This document shows, one piece after another, positions 1 through 17,739 of a DNA stretch of 46,417 nt. The stretch comes from Mesaphorura yosii (taxonomy: Eukaryota > Arthropoda > Collembola > Poduromorpha > Tullbergiidae): NCBI GenBank assembly GCA_009869945.1, contig WIXG01000500.1:1-46417 (forward strand), in the 5' to 3' direction. Each line of letters starts with the position of its first letter. Position 1 is the stretch's first letter. Made by a program: the position numbers and the translations under genes. Under the pieces are notes generated by a model, which did no database searches, had not been told where the DNA came from, and saw nothing but the letters and a program-made list of their open reading frames with translations.

Positions 1-2157
1 ACCATGCACCATGCCACGCATGCGAGAGCGGTTCGAGTTGCCCTCTCATCTCGAGAACTCGAACGGCTCCTTTGGGAATTCTTGCCCGTGCCTGTGTTAT
101 AATTTAATCGGAAGCTAGACCGAACGGAAAGAATTCGCCGTCCGCCGCCCGCATTTCAGATTTCGCAACCTCAACCTGGTTTTCTCGGGCATATTTCTTC
201 CACGCTGGTTGCCATGCAAGATTTGTGTTGCTTTGTCTCGCCTGTTTTCTTGAACTCTAAAATTAGAATTTTCAAGGTTGGAATTTTTATGTACGCCACG
301 TTTAACCGCTTAATGCTGTGTAGTGCATTGGATACAGAGCAAAAGTAAAGTGTATCGGATCGGGCGAGCGCTGTTTCTGTGCATGATTTGCATTTGCGTT
401 GGGTGCAATTCTCCGAAATTCGAAAGAATATGACCACAACCAGATCACAAGCACGGAAGACTGAGGGCGGAATCTTGCACACCTCGTGCAGAATTCATTC
501 ATTGATTTTGGCAATGCAAGGCAATACAGGCGGACGTTCATTCATTCAGTTTCAGGACACTTCTTCGTATTGCTTTGCTTTTGGCTTATGCTCCTCTCTT
601 CACTCTCGGGATCTGGTCGAATTTGAAGTGTGATAAAACGCTTGAAGCTTGTGTGAAGTGTGACAGATTTCAAATTGCATTAGATCTTCAAAAGTGATGT
701 AATGTTTCACACGGCGATGACAAACTTGGTAATGACGCTAATCTGTGAGCAATGAATAAATGAATTGTGCTTCGGAGTCATTTGGACTTTGAACTTGGCA
801 TGCCATTGATCAATTCGTAATTTCAGCCTGTAATGCAGAGAAGTTCTGCTGCTTTCTGCGTGAGTTTTAAAAATTGAAGAGGTTTGTAATGGGGGTTTTC
901 CAGTTCGCTATTTTAATATCAATTTTCAAGGGTTTCTGTAAGCGAAATAATCGCCTGTTCTCAGTTTTCACAAGAACTCATTACTCTTTATCGTGGCAAT
1001 CGTGGTCATTGTTCATGCTCATGCATTTTTCGTCAGAACCTAATGCATTGAGCCGATTCCTTTTTTCTTGACATAAATTCACCGTCTACCGTTGTCAAGC
1101 GGCATGCGACAACGCAGAATTATGGTCCATTGTTTATTCAATAGCTGCTAAGCTGCTTGGTCTATGCCAAGTCCAATACACATTTCTACTTCTAGCATGA
1201 TACTTAATTGTTGGTACCTAATTCCAGAGGCGAGAGTAGAATGACGGACCTTGTGCGTGCAAAACGACCGTGAGCATCAGCCTGAACGCGAGCGAGAGCG
1301 AGCAGCATTGAAGTGTGAAATCCGTATTTGCAATAGCCTGGAGCGTGGAGCGTACCTGTCTCATGGAAGATTACCCGAAACCGAAACAAAAACGACGCGC
1401 ACGCGAAGTATCACATTTCGCATCAGTTTTGCCATTTCATTACTACACTCACTATGCTTGGTGTCACGATTAAAAGCAGCACAAAAAAACATCATTTCGC
1501 ATTGTCCTCACGATTCTTGTATTCCTCGTTCGTCTTAGCATTTTGCCTGGCTGCATGCATCTGCTTGGTTTCTCCGTCTGTTGTCTGTGCTCAGAATGCT
1601 TATTACGTTATTATATATTCGTATTTTGCACATATTGTGGGCTAAGGTACACACAATTATTATGTGTTAATAAAGCAAGCAGGCGGGCGGCAGGCTAGAA
1701 CGCAGTTCTTGAAATAACAAATGCATAAAATATGAACCACTTATGCCTGGCATGGCAATGCAAGGCAAGGCCTGGTTAGATTTAGCATTTGAAGGCACTT
1801 GGCATCGCATCGCATCGATGTGGTTCTCAAAATATTGCGTATTATTGCCATTGCATCGACTTGTTGGACGGTTTTGTACTGTATTAAGTTGTTGCGCTGT
1901 TTCTGTTTCTTCGCTTCAAGCAAAGCAGCAAGCAAGGCAAGGCCATTTCAGTCACAGTCGCAGTCGGTCCTCAGTCGAGTTTCACTTTCTCTTGACACTT
2001 GCCGGCTTTCGTCTTCGCTCTTCGTCTTCTCATTTCGGCCCCTCTGACCTGCACCTGGTTCGATTCGGCAGTGCTTTGAGCGTACTGTATTAGAATTAAG
2101 TATCAAAAATCAATCGTGATTTGAATCAATCAACAGTAGCAGCAGCGTCCTGTTGGT
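1..2157. other. Intergenic sequence upstream of SOD, no convincing gene
   Basis: No reading frame here shows a recognisable domain or a consistent exon chain. The only item with some support is a 63-codon frame near 1.45-1.65 kb followed by a poly(A) signal, listed separately. The stretch from about 1.74 to 2.04 kb is rich in short repeated words built on GCAAGGC and TCAGTC. The last 100 bases must hold the SOD 5' UTR; no clear TATA box is visible. Confidence 0.5.
1454..1645 (+). CDS. Possible small secreted peptide (uncertain)
   Basis: This 63-residue frame has a basic N-terminal part (about residues 1-20), then a hydrophobic stretch (about 21-44) ending in SVVCA, which would suit signal-peptidase cleavage before QNAYY. 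The predicted mature part is only about 18 residues and ends in glycine, the residue that becomes a C-terminal amide in many neuropeptides. An AATAAA lies at 1669-1674, 23 bases after the stop. Against it: no dibasic processing site sits next to the glycine, the frame is short enough to arise by chance, and I recognise no family. Treat as a candidate only. Confidence 0.18.
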   Translation: MLGVTIKSSTKKHHFALSSRFLYSSFVLAFCLAACICLVSPSVVCAQNAYYVIIYSYFAHIVG

Positions 2158-3536
2158 ATGAAAGTAGTGATGAAGTCCATACTCATTATCAGTGGCATCG
2201 TGTTGATTGTGGCCATGCTGGTGGTCATCACACTCGTCACAGCCACTGCGGAAGACTCGTCGGCAGCTGTAAGTCTTAATTAATCATTGTTAAATCATGA
2301 TTTAAGCCTCAAGCCTTATGTAGGGAGTGAATCAGTATTTTCGGGCTTTCTCGCCTTGACTTGGCTTGGCTGGCAAGGCGAGCAACGAACTTGAAGCCGT
2401 GATGAAATTGTACTTCGTAACTGTCTCGTAATTTGTAATTCATAAAACCGCAACTCAGGAAGCTGTTTTCAGTTTCATCGAACCCTTTGATTGATTGCCA
2501 ATTCATCAATGCTGCTTTGCATTAACTTTGCCAGGTCGTGGCTTTTGTATTGTGCACTTGTGATTATGAAATTATGATTGCAACAATTAAGGCTGCGGCT
2601 TGTACTTTTGTAAATGTAAACAAGTGCAGTCCATTACAGTATGTATATTTATGTTTCTTCTCCTGCCTCCTTTGTGCTGCGTTATGTAATTTTGAGTCAA
2701 CAGTAGAATGAATATGAAATACGTAATACATTGGCATTAATAATCATTCACGAGCAAAGCGGGATAACCTTTTCCATTATTGTCAGGAGACTCTGTTGAT
2801 ATTTATGAGCTGATTGCTCTTGTCACGGTACATCGTTCTTCGTGATTCTTCTCTGTGTGTCTCATTCTGCCTGCCTCTCACGCAGTGCAGTGATTTCATT
2901 CATTTTGCCCCATTGAGCCAATAACTCGGAATCAGCACTGAGTTGAGGTTTTGCATATGCATTGCAGGAAGGTCCCATCAACGCTGTCGTTGTGTTTAAC
3001 GTTGGAAACACCGCCAGCAAGGTGACGGGCCAGCTCACGCTGTCACAAAAGTCGGCTTCCGACCCTGTCGTGATTACTGGATCGCTTCAGAACCTGACTC
3101 CAAACGCAGAGCATGGCTTCCACGTGCACGAGAGCGGCGACATTCGAGACGGATGCACGTCAACTGGTTCGCATTTCAATCCAGAAGGGGTAAGCCAAAT
3201 GCCAATACGTGTTAAAATGGTTTAACGACTGAACGATCATGATGAATGATGATTTTCGTACTTCAGAACAATCATGCCGGGCCGAGTGACAGCAAACGCC
3301 ACGTCGGAGACCTCGGAAACGTGAACACTGACGCGAGCGGAGTGGCCCTAGTCCAGATAACCGATACCATCATCTCCCTGCAAGGGCCTCATTCCATAAT
3401 TGGTCGTGCATTCGTGGTGCACGAGAAGGCAGATGACCTTGGCCGTGGTGGCAACAACGGAAGCTTGACCACTGGAAATGCTGGCGGACGGCTCGCGTGC
3501 GGACTTGTAGGCATAGTGTTTAATAAGAAGGCATAA
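2158..3536 (+). CDS. Cu/Zn superoxide dismutase, secreted or membrane-anchored
   Basis: Converts superoxide to hydrogen peroxide and oxygen. Three exons (2158-2268, 2968-3189, 3267-3536) join in frame to give 200 residues; both introns are phase 0, 699 and 77 bp. All metal ligands are present: H89, H91, H106 and H163 for copper, and H106, H114, H123 and D126 for zinc (motifs [29 protein letters not shown]). The structural disulfide cysteines C100 and C189 and the active-site arginine R186 are also there. Residues about 8-29 are strongly hydrophobic, so the enzyme enters the secretory pathway. It could be cleaved near TATAED or stay as a type II anchored form. The body is an ordinary SOD1 domain. 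The start is the first ATG ahead of the hydrophobic segment. Confidence 0.93.
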
Positions 3537-3737
3537 ACCAATTGGTCCCTTGCCTCGGACCTCGAACACAGAATCTCCGCTGTAACTCGTATTGTAATAT
3601 TTGTGATTATTTAATTCATTTAGTTTTAGTAATTGCATTTATAAAGTAGATTTATCAAGCTCGCCTGTTACTGTTTACATAACTCATTTTTATTAATTTG
3701 TCCCGCGTCTCTGACGTGGGATTCTAAGAACTTGATA

Positions 3738-3760
3738 AATAAATTGTGATGAAGAATAAA
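3738..3760 (+). terminator. Tandem poly(A) signals of SOD
   Basis: Two AATAAA hexamers, at 3738-3743 and 3755-3760, lie about 200 bases after the SOD stop. They mark its 3' end, facing the convergent PSMC2 transcript. Confidence 0.6.
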
Positions 3761-4031
3761 GAAGGAATGGAGCAGGGAGAATTCTCAATTCTCCAATTCA
3801 TCTTAATACTACACAGGAGCGTACCAGTACCAGCGTGCTGTGCCAATTCAGAAGTTCATCATTGTCTTGATATCTAGATGACTGTTTTATAATTAGTGGG
3901 TTGAAACACTTGACTTTGTACATTTGAAGTGGGAACACCAAGAATTAAACTCCGCGTTAATTGATTAAAACCGTGTTGAGCTTATAACTCCATTTGAGTT
4001 TTGCGACTTCTTGATATTTTAATCTCACACT
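3761..4031. other. Gap between convergent SOD and PSMC2 genes
   Basis: AT-rich sequence between the two facing poly(A) signals. I see no gene or structured element in it. Confidence 0.5.
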
Positions 4032-4037
4032 TTTATT
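4032..4037 (-). terminator. Poly(A) signal of PSMC2
   Basis: AATAAA on the minus strand, about 80 bases past the PSMC2 stop codon. Confidence 0.6.
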
Positions 4038-4118
4038 CATTGAGACCCTACTTCACGAGAAAATACGAAAAATGAATCTTCGGGTTTACAAAGCCAAACT
4101 TCAGCCGTTGAATTTTAA

Positions 4119-6139
<2,021 letters not shown>

Positions 6140-6585
6140 CTTACTTTAGTGTGATAGTAAGATTATTCAGCTCAGAATCAATTAAATATGGTGCACTTCG
6201 AGTTCACAACGATTGGAGTCGGATAGGGGACAGGCTAAATAATAAAAACGCTGTGCCCCAAATCACAAATCACTGATTTTATTTACTAATGAAATTAATA
6301 TGGTTCGAGGTAATACAAATTATTTTGAGACTGTAAAGATAATCGCAATTAAATTAACTGTTGGTGGCCTTTTACTTTGATTCTTAGATTATGCTTGCTT
6401 GGCTTGAACGACAATGACAATACAAGATTTGCGAGATTTAAACGGCAACGCCAAGTAAAGGTCTTTCGGCTCTCTTTCGAGGCTTTTTATAGACACAGAG
6501 GGCAATGCTTGCCGTGTACGATGCAATATGCAAGTTGAATGCACCCGAATACTAAATGATAACAATTCACTTAAAACGGTGAAAA
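6140..6585. other. Intergenic, PSMC2 promoter region
   Basis: Sequence between the PSMC2 start and the RPB2 poly(A) signal. It must contain the PSMC2 promoter and 5' UTR. I see no TATA box and no gene. Confidence 0.45.
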
Positions 6586-6591
6586 TTTATT
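6586..6591 (-). terminator. Poly(A) signal of POLR2B
   Basis: Minus-strand AATAAA about 60 bases beyond the RPB2 stop codon. Confidence 0.65.
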
Positions 6592-6648
6592 AGCAATTAT
6601 GCTGCAAATTACATAAAATATTACTGAAAATTCGGAAAAGCATCCCTT

Positions 6649-11043
<4,395 letters not shown>

Positions 11044-11491
11044 GATTGGAGTGCCTCAAGACCCGGTATTCCAAAAAATTAAGTCGTAAGCCTATCAGAA
11101 GTAAGGAAATAATTGTTTTTAGGCCGCTTTATTATTATACAAATTGTAAATTGAGCATGCTTGGCTCAATTAATATCATTGAAGTGGAAAGAAAGCCGCT
11201 CATTAATTAGTAACTGCGGCTTCTCCGATCTCGCCGTACGCTCTGCATTGAGCGTTTCGAAAAGTGGGGATGCGTTCTTCACAATCTCACATGACAGGGC
11301 TAGCTTGGCTTTCAACGCAAAGAAACGTCGCAAACTCGTGTATATGTAGTATGGACCCCAAGGAAGAAATGCTGTTCATTGAAGTGCTGGGCTGAGAAGG
11401 CTGGAATGCCTTGGCCTGACACGGAATGAAGACCTTCGTCAACAAAATGAGAATTCAATCACCCAAATCCAAATCACTTTTAATCTATGCG
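11044..11491. other. Intergenic, RPB2 promoter region
   Basis: Holds the RPB2 5' flank. No exon chain or repeat was recognised; a 62-codon frame on the plus strand at 11161-11349 looks like chance. Confidence 0.4.
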
Positions 11492-11497
11492 TTTATT
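11492..11497 (-). terminator. Poly(A) signal of the glycine-rich gene
   Basis: Minus-strand AATAAA, 133 bases past the stop of the glycine-rich frame. It supports the minus strand as the coding one. Confidence 0.5.
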
Positions 11498-11629
11498 TGA
11501 TTGATTCTCTGAAACAATGTTGGGATTCTTGTATTAACATCTTCTTGTCATGGATCGTGAAAGATGTAACAAAAAAGCCAGAAAAATATTTTGTTTTGAC
11601 GGTAAGTTCAGGGATTCTTCTTCGGCTGC

Positions 11630-12286
11630 TTATCTTGGTCTATTATCATCTCCATCATGCTCGCGTTGTTGGTCCAGGAAGCTTTTCGCACTGATGTAAG
11701 ACTTCTGCGCATAACGATATTGGCGCTGGCGACTGCCGATACCAGTTGGTGTCCCACCGTTGCTACCATTTCCATTTCCACGATTTGCAAACTGACCGAA
11801 ACCGAAGCTTCCACCACTTTGACCATTGCCATGTCTACCGCCACCACCGCCACGACTGGCAAAGCCTCCTCCACCATAGTGTTGGCGTCCTCCGTCATAT
11901 CCACTAAAACCTCCAATTCCCATTGCGCGCAAGTCAGTTTGCCAGTCGCCAGGACCGCTCTCCTGCAGGAGTCTAAGCATGTAGGCGTCATTGTATTCTC
12001 TTTGGCCTCGAAGAAGTTGTCTCCATGTTGCAGTTTCCTGAGGTGCCTGTGTCAGCATTCCAACGGCACATCCATTCGCCTGGCTGCGCTGCTTTTCTTT
12101 TGCAATGACTTCGGCCATAACTTTGGATCCTTCAAGGATGGCATTCAAAATATCTTCCGTCGTCATTCGAGTTTGTTCCTGTTGCATGATTGCACAAAAG
12201 CGTGCACGCCATTGCTCCTGCGTCATGTTGAGACCTTTCTGCTCGTCGATAAGCCGGCGCCACTCGCTTGGGTTGCTCGCAGCCAT
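11630..12286 (-). CDS. Glycine-rich protein of unknown function
   Basis: I do not recognise this 218-residue protein. Residues 1-120 are charged, rich in Gln, Glu and Arg, and contain evenly spaced tryptophans (W9, W26, W88, W115), so they look folded and helical. Residues 122-185 are glycine-rich with Tyr, Phe, Arg and Asn (GGGGFASRGGGGGRHGNG), resembling low-complexity regions of RNA-binding or condensate-forming proteins. The tail to 218 is basic, then acidic. There is no RRM or zinc finger. It is intronless as drawn. An overlapping ATG lies upstream (see findings). The opposite strand is also open over this span, but the plus-strand product is a Thr/Ala-rich shadow, and the minus strand has the poly(A) signal. 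Confidence 0.6.
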   Translation of the reverse strand: MAASNPSEWRRLIDEQKGLNMTQEQWRARFCAIMQQEQTRMTTEDILNAILEGSKVMAEVIAKEKQRSQANGCAVGMLTQAPQETATWRQLLRGQREYNDAYMLRLLQESGPGDWQTDLRAMGIGGFSGYDGGRQHYGGGGFASRGGGGGRHGNGQSGGSFGFGQFANRGNGNGSNGGTPTGIGSRQRQYRYAQKSYISAKSFLDQQREHDGDDNRPR

Positions 12287-14136
12287 GATGCAATGAAGTC
12301 TACCATAAAATCTGGACGGGACATTGTGATTAATCTTAATATTTATCTAACCGTTATGACCAGTAATTGAAAAGGACTTACTCTGCAGTGTAAACACAAC
12401 CAATCACTTCCCGACGATCAGGTTTAAATGGACAAAAAACGATGGAGTGGTGCAAACGATGCTGTGCGTGAGCGACTGAGCCAGAGATAGCAATAACTAT
12501 TTAATAATTAATTTCTTAAGTCCCAGCGGTAGCTGATGCCCGTCCAATGAAGTACAAACGAGATATGAGAGATTCTCACAAAAAAGGATTCGGTGAACAC
12601 AGCCCACCCATACAGCGAGATAGCCAAACCAAAGACAAAGGACTTCTTGTCCTGCGTCAGGATTTTTACATGGCAGATACAGCTAGGCTACTCAGGCGAG
12701 ATGCATCACAGCATCAGAACCAGACTGCTTGACGCCTTCAATAATTGCATCTTGCATGGCAGATAAAACGATTACTCGTTGAATCGCTTTTGTCCGAAAT
12801 GAGGATTGCTGATGCTTGGAGTTAACTTTGAAGCCAACTCAAGTTGATCTAAACTCTCATGATATCGTGGGTCAAAATAGATTAAGTTAGAGAGTAAACT
12901 GTACGCGTTTGGTTGATTGACTCTCCATATGTAAACGAGCTCTCATTAAAATCTGGCTTGTGGTCTTTCACTGCTTTCTTTTCATGTTTCTGATATCTTA
13001 AGTCGTATTTAGTGGTCAATTACTGTTAATAGGCAATTACGACAAATGACAAGTAAATAGATTGTTAAAATTTCCAAAAATAGTCTGTGCCTGTCAATTG
13101 TCAACAAAACGTAATTTAATTGCCGTATTCGCAATTTCTGTCGCGGGATCCTTAATTTTGTTTGCTCGCGTGGAGTGGAATTCTCTTGCTGCGATGTTGC
13201 AAGTGAAACAAGACGGTTAGGATTGGGACGGGACACAAGTTGATGATTGAGCGTAAACAAGGCAATTGGCAATCATTGGCCAATTTTTTCTGGACATGTA
13301 CAAAAGTACGGTTAATTAGTCAATAAATACTTGCTTGAGAACCTTGACTTTAATTACTGTCCTTGACTTGACTGACAACTGGTGACAATCCTATTTATGC
13401 TCTTAAGGTATTGAGAAACCTCTTTCGTTTACAACGAGCTTTTCCTGCTCTGTTTCCGCCAATCAAGTACCTTAGCTTCGATCCGAAGAAGTATTGTGTT
13501 CCACCTTCTTCCCTTGTCGTCTGCCGTGCGTGCTCTGAATTCAGAATAAAAAACACAGTTCTATTCACGCCGCCCGTGACGCCGTGATTGATTTTTGCTC
13601 ATCCATTTTTCTAACACTTGCAACCTACAAGATGAATGTGCAACAAAAAATTCGAGGCGGGATCGAATTTATCAAATTAGGAACGCTTTTAGAATCCCCT
13701 GCAATGTTACCTTTACCTTATCGGACTTGTACCGCTGTTGACATTGGAATACTAATGAAATTGCCTGTTGTATTTGCAATCGAACCAAGCGAACCGCAAA
13801 ATGAGCCTCATGCATTCATTAGCGAGTGTAAACAAACCTCGACTACACGAATCGACTGCAGGTTGCGAAATTTTAACGGTTTTTATTGGAACCACGAAAC
13901 TACGGGACAAAGTCAGTGGAATTTTCCTTAACTGAGCACAAGCCTCAAGCGTCGGTGGAAGTTCTTCGCTTTCTCCGATGCATTTACTTAAGATGCATTC
14001 AGGCATCACGCGATTGCGACTCTGAGAACTCTAATTCTGTTCTCCGCAGCTAGCTGTCTGCACGCCGTAAAACTCAAAACTCGTGTACTACTATAAAGTA
14101 CAACTCACTCCAGGAACTTTCCTCCAGTTGAAAAAA

Positions 14137-14168
14137 CGTCTCGAGCCAGGACGTACGGTTTCGAGACG
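14137..14168. repeat. 8-bp inverted repeat
   Basis: CGTCTCGA at 14137-14144 and TCGAGACG at 14161-14168 can pair as an 8-bp stem around a 16-base loop. There is no T-run, gene or larger terminal repeat around it, so its role is unknown. Confidence 0.35.
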
Positions 14169-15300
14169 CAGAGCAGTGGGCTGTCACATTGCGACAAAAC
14201 CTGAATTCTGAACTTGTCCTAGTTTCCATTTCTCCCTCAATTTAGTGTCAGCATATTAAGCGATACAACCCGAAAAGAAAATGGAGGTCGACGCATTTCT
14301 TAGGATCACTATTTCTCAGTATATTTAACTACGGTAAGTTCCAAATTACAAATTCTCATCTTCAAAAATGGGGCTAGACATTTTTCAGTTTTGACACGGA
14401 GTTTGGTCGTCACGATCGCAATTTTCGTCAAATTCTCGTTACGAGAAAAACGATACTGCGTCATTTATCGATGTCGATGTCACAGCACCGCTATAGTAAA
14501 GATTGTCATACTTGGCGAATTCGCACTGGCGTCTTGTCTTGTTTTGTCTTGACTCACATTAATAACAGAAAGACGAAAAACTCAAAAGTCTCTCGTGATG
14601 TTTGCGTGCTGTGAAAGTTACAGTCACGTCCTCGTTCCGCTGAAAGCTAGCGCTAGCACAGGCAATAGTAATGGCCTGTTGACTTAATAATGTTGATTGT
14701 TGATACTGCATCAGTTCGTGACTTTCCATTCTAAAATTTTGCAGTTAGTTTGGACACTGGAACAGTTGAAGTTGAGATATAATGCGACACGGCGGCCACT
14801 GCAGTCGAGTCGCAGGCAGCAGGCCGTGTCTGCAGTGCTGCTCGGCGGGACTCTGAAGGTCCATTTGGCGTTGGCACGTAACGTATACTTTTTACTTTTT
14901 GTTCGTGCGTGATGGTGATGATGAATGGGTTTATTGCCTTTCTCTGCTTGCTCTGTTGTGCCGAATTCCGCATTTTGTGTATATTCTGTGTTGTGTACAC
15001 TGCACTGACCCGAGACCTCGCGAAATGAAACTTGGGACAAAGTTTGACAGCCGGGTCGAGGTTTGGCTCCGCATAACCTGTAATTAAGGAGAATGAAGTG
15101 CAGACCGACAAGATTGAATTCTTTAAAGCCAGTTATTGACTCCATTAGGGAAAGACGGATTCATCTTTGTAACTAAGTTGCTTAAAATATTAATTTCCAA
15201 AATATATCAATGGCTTAAAAGGTGTTGAATTGGAATTATATACAATTTAGTGCGTGTAATGCAAGCGAAAGTTATTATCCGCCTGTCTTCCTTCGTGAAT

Positions 15301-15655
15301 CGTTGAAGATTTACTCATAACGGATATCCTGCAGAGAAAGCCATACCTGGCGCGGCCTAGCTGACAAAGTTTTGTAGAACCACAAATACAAAACGCAGAG
15401 CAGAGTTTTGGCATCCGTTATCCGTTTCGAAGTAATCAGTTTTCCTGAGCCACACCGAGCGAGTGAGCAAGTTGAGGTTGATGCGGACCCACAAATGCAA
15501 TGCTTGTGCAGCGAGAGTTGCGGGTGCCGGTGGCCTAAATCTCACTTTATCTGATATAATTTATGCATGCACCCGTGTTTAGTGTTTTGTACAGTACATA
15601 ATGAGAGTACAGAACATTATCCGATTAAATATTCCTTTAAACGAGTATTTCTAAA
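15301..15655 (+). repeat. Diverged non-coding duplication, copy A
   Basis: Shares six short anchors in the same order with copy B about 2.05 kb downstream: GTTGAA followed by GATTTA, ACGGATATCCTGCAGAGAAAG, ATAATTTATGCA, CATAATGAGA, ATTAAATATTC and TTCTAAA. Sequence between anchors is mostly unalignable by eye. There are no long frames and no terminal inverted repeats. Confidence 0.5.
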
Positions 15656-17340
15656 GGCTTGCGGTGGAAGTTGTCCTCATTTACTATTGAGAGAAAGTTA
15701 AGCCGGTCAGTGAAAGCGTAATGGGTCGAAGGCAGAAAAGATTGAATGAACTTTGGCTACTTTGGCAAAAATTAGTGTTTTCTTTCAAATTCTTGCACGT
15801 CAGAGCCAAAGTAGAAAGAAATTTGGGTCAAGAAACAAAAGATAACAGGCCAAATTATAGGACCATAAGATTTGGAGACTTGAGCACAACAAATCTACGA
15901 CAAAACGAAACTAAGTTAAAGTTAAGTTAAAGTGTCCGTCTAGTTATAACTTAGCTTGGTTTTTTGAATGCACCAAAAGCATGAGTATTCGCAGAGCAAG
16001 AATCAGATTTCAGTTTGTGTACCGACACGAATTGAACGGCAAACTTTGCAACGTTTTCTAAAAATCAATACCGGATATTATGCAAAACTAGTTTTCAGTT
16101 CTGAGAGATCTGGGCAGCCAGCAGCCAGACTTTCAATTCCAATCCAACCGAAGATGTAAAGGGAAGCCTTTGATTTTATGCAAACACGCAACGCAACGGC
16201 AGGATTCTAAAACCGGGGAACAACTCTGAAATGCCGTTTTGCATCTGAATTGCGAAACCGAAGTCCGTGAAATATGCTATCATTTTATTTCCATAATTTC
16301 AACGCATATTTGCTTCAATACCGAATTGCGATATGTGAAAATAAAAGAACTCCATCGCCATTGTCATTGTCTTGTACTAAAGCACTTTGTTATTGCACCG
16401 AAATCACTTGGAGCGTGAAATGAGCTTTGTAAATTCATTACGCGAGGTCGTAAAACGGAAGAAAGCGTGAATTTCATCTCCATGCGTCAACACGAGCGTC
16501 GTGCGCGTGTTCGTGCTAGACCGTGTTCGAGCGTTACCAGACCGACGACTCAATGTTGTGGGTTTAAAGCGAGAATTGCAATAAAAACAACAATCTCACG
16601 GCTGAATGCAAGGCAGGAATAGAATTTTCACATCAACACCAGCACTTAAGCCGCAGTACATTACGTACAATACAATGCGGCGAAATTGGGTGAAAGCTGT
16701 AAGCAGACTTTATGGAATGCTTTTCTTCGAAATGAAGTCAGTCGAATATTATGCATTTCGGCCTTGAATATAATACGCTGAATACAAGCGACTACCGATT
16801 CAAGACCAAACGATCGTTTCGAACTGACGTTGTTGAGTATTCAAATTCGAGTTTTATCATACGACTGCCAACTAGTTATTGAACGCCGCACAGCATCTCA
16901 ATTCTCAATGCAGTTGCATCGTTGCGTCATAGTCGTCCTAGTCGTAGTCGCAATCGTGGAACTTGAGATGACTACGTACGAGTATAAATCATGGAATGGG
17001 CAACGTACTCCGAGATTAAGATTCTGTCGTCGTCATAAATGGAATCCTTTTTCCACACTGTCGTACGGCATGGCTGGATTGATTTATAGTCAGGCTGGCG
17101 CACCATGTGCCGGCCCGCATTTCAGTTCCAGTGGCATGACGCAGTGCATTAAAAATTCGAAAGATCTCTTAAATACTTCGTTTGCCCTCCTTGTTAAATG
17201 CTCGAGCCTAAATAGCTTCAGACATGCGATCCAAATGCAAGCATGACTGTTAGTTAAGTAGTACGTTATTGCATTACATGAGAAGAGACACGAGACGAGG
17301 CATAGTAAAATATGGCTTTCATATCTGACACGGTCTCATG

Positions 17341-17739
17341 TTGAACGATTTAGTTTAAACGGATATCCTACAGAGAAAGTTGCAAAATTCTGCTCGGGCA
17401 GGCACGGAAGACAAGGCAAACCAGACCGCAGACCCAAGCAAAGGAAATGGCATCATGCCACTAGAGTAGGGGCGTTATCCTCGAAATGAATTCCAGTTTA
17501 ACGGAGTAGCTGTAAACCTTAAAAAGTGTTACACTTGCACTTATTCTGCGTGCGGAGAAGTAGAGTACAGATAATTTTTCAAGTGTGCCAGTTTCCAGTC
17601 TCCGTGTTGAGCTAAATTGTGTTGTGCGCATTCCGGCCGAGATAATTTATGCACAGCCCGGCAAGACTACGCTTTAACATAATGAGATTATTATCTTCTC
17701 AGTTTCTATTTAATTAAATATTCTGACTCTTCTAAATGG
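17341..17739 (+). repeat. Diverged non-coding duplication, copy B
   Basis: Second copy of the element, in the same orientation, with the same six anchors in order. The best is ACGGATATCCTACAGAGAAAG, one substitution in 21 from copy A. Spacing between anchors differs by roughly 10-50 bases, implying indels since duplication. Confidence 0.5.

Noticed and set aside
2050..2080. GGTTCGATTC resembling a tRNA T-loop
   Set aside because: No pairing T-stem, anticodon arm or acceptor stem around it.
11657..12370. 237-codon open frame on the plus strand
   Set aside because: Antisense to the glycine-rich gene; its Thr/Ala/Ser-rich composition mirrors glycine codons, and the poly(A) signal supports the minus strand.
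13584..13931. 115-codon frame on plus in the gene-poor interval
   Set aside because: No domain, no signal peptide, no splice partner; length is within chance expectation for this interval.
14711..15145. 144-codon frame on minus
   Set aside because: Composition looks random, a histidine run comes from a simple ATG-rich tract, and two overlapping frames are equally open.
16830..17246. 138-codon frame on plus with a short hydrophobic run (CVIVVLVVVAIVEL)
   Set aside because: The hydrophobic run comes from a GTCGTAGTCGTAG-type repeat; nothing else supports a gene.
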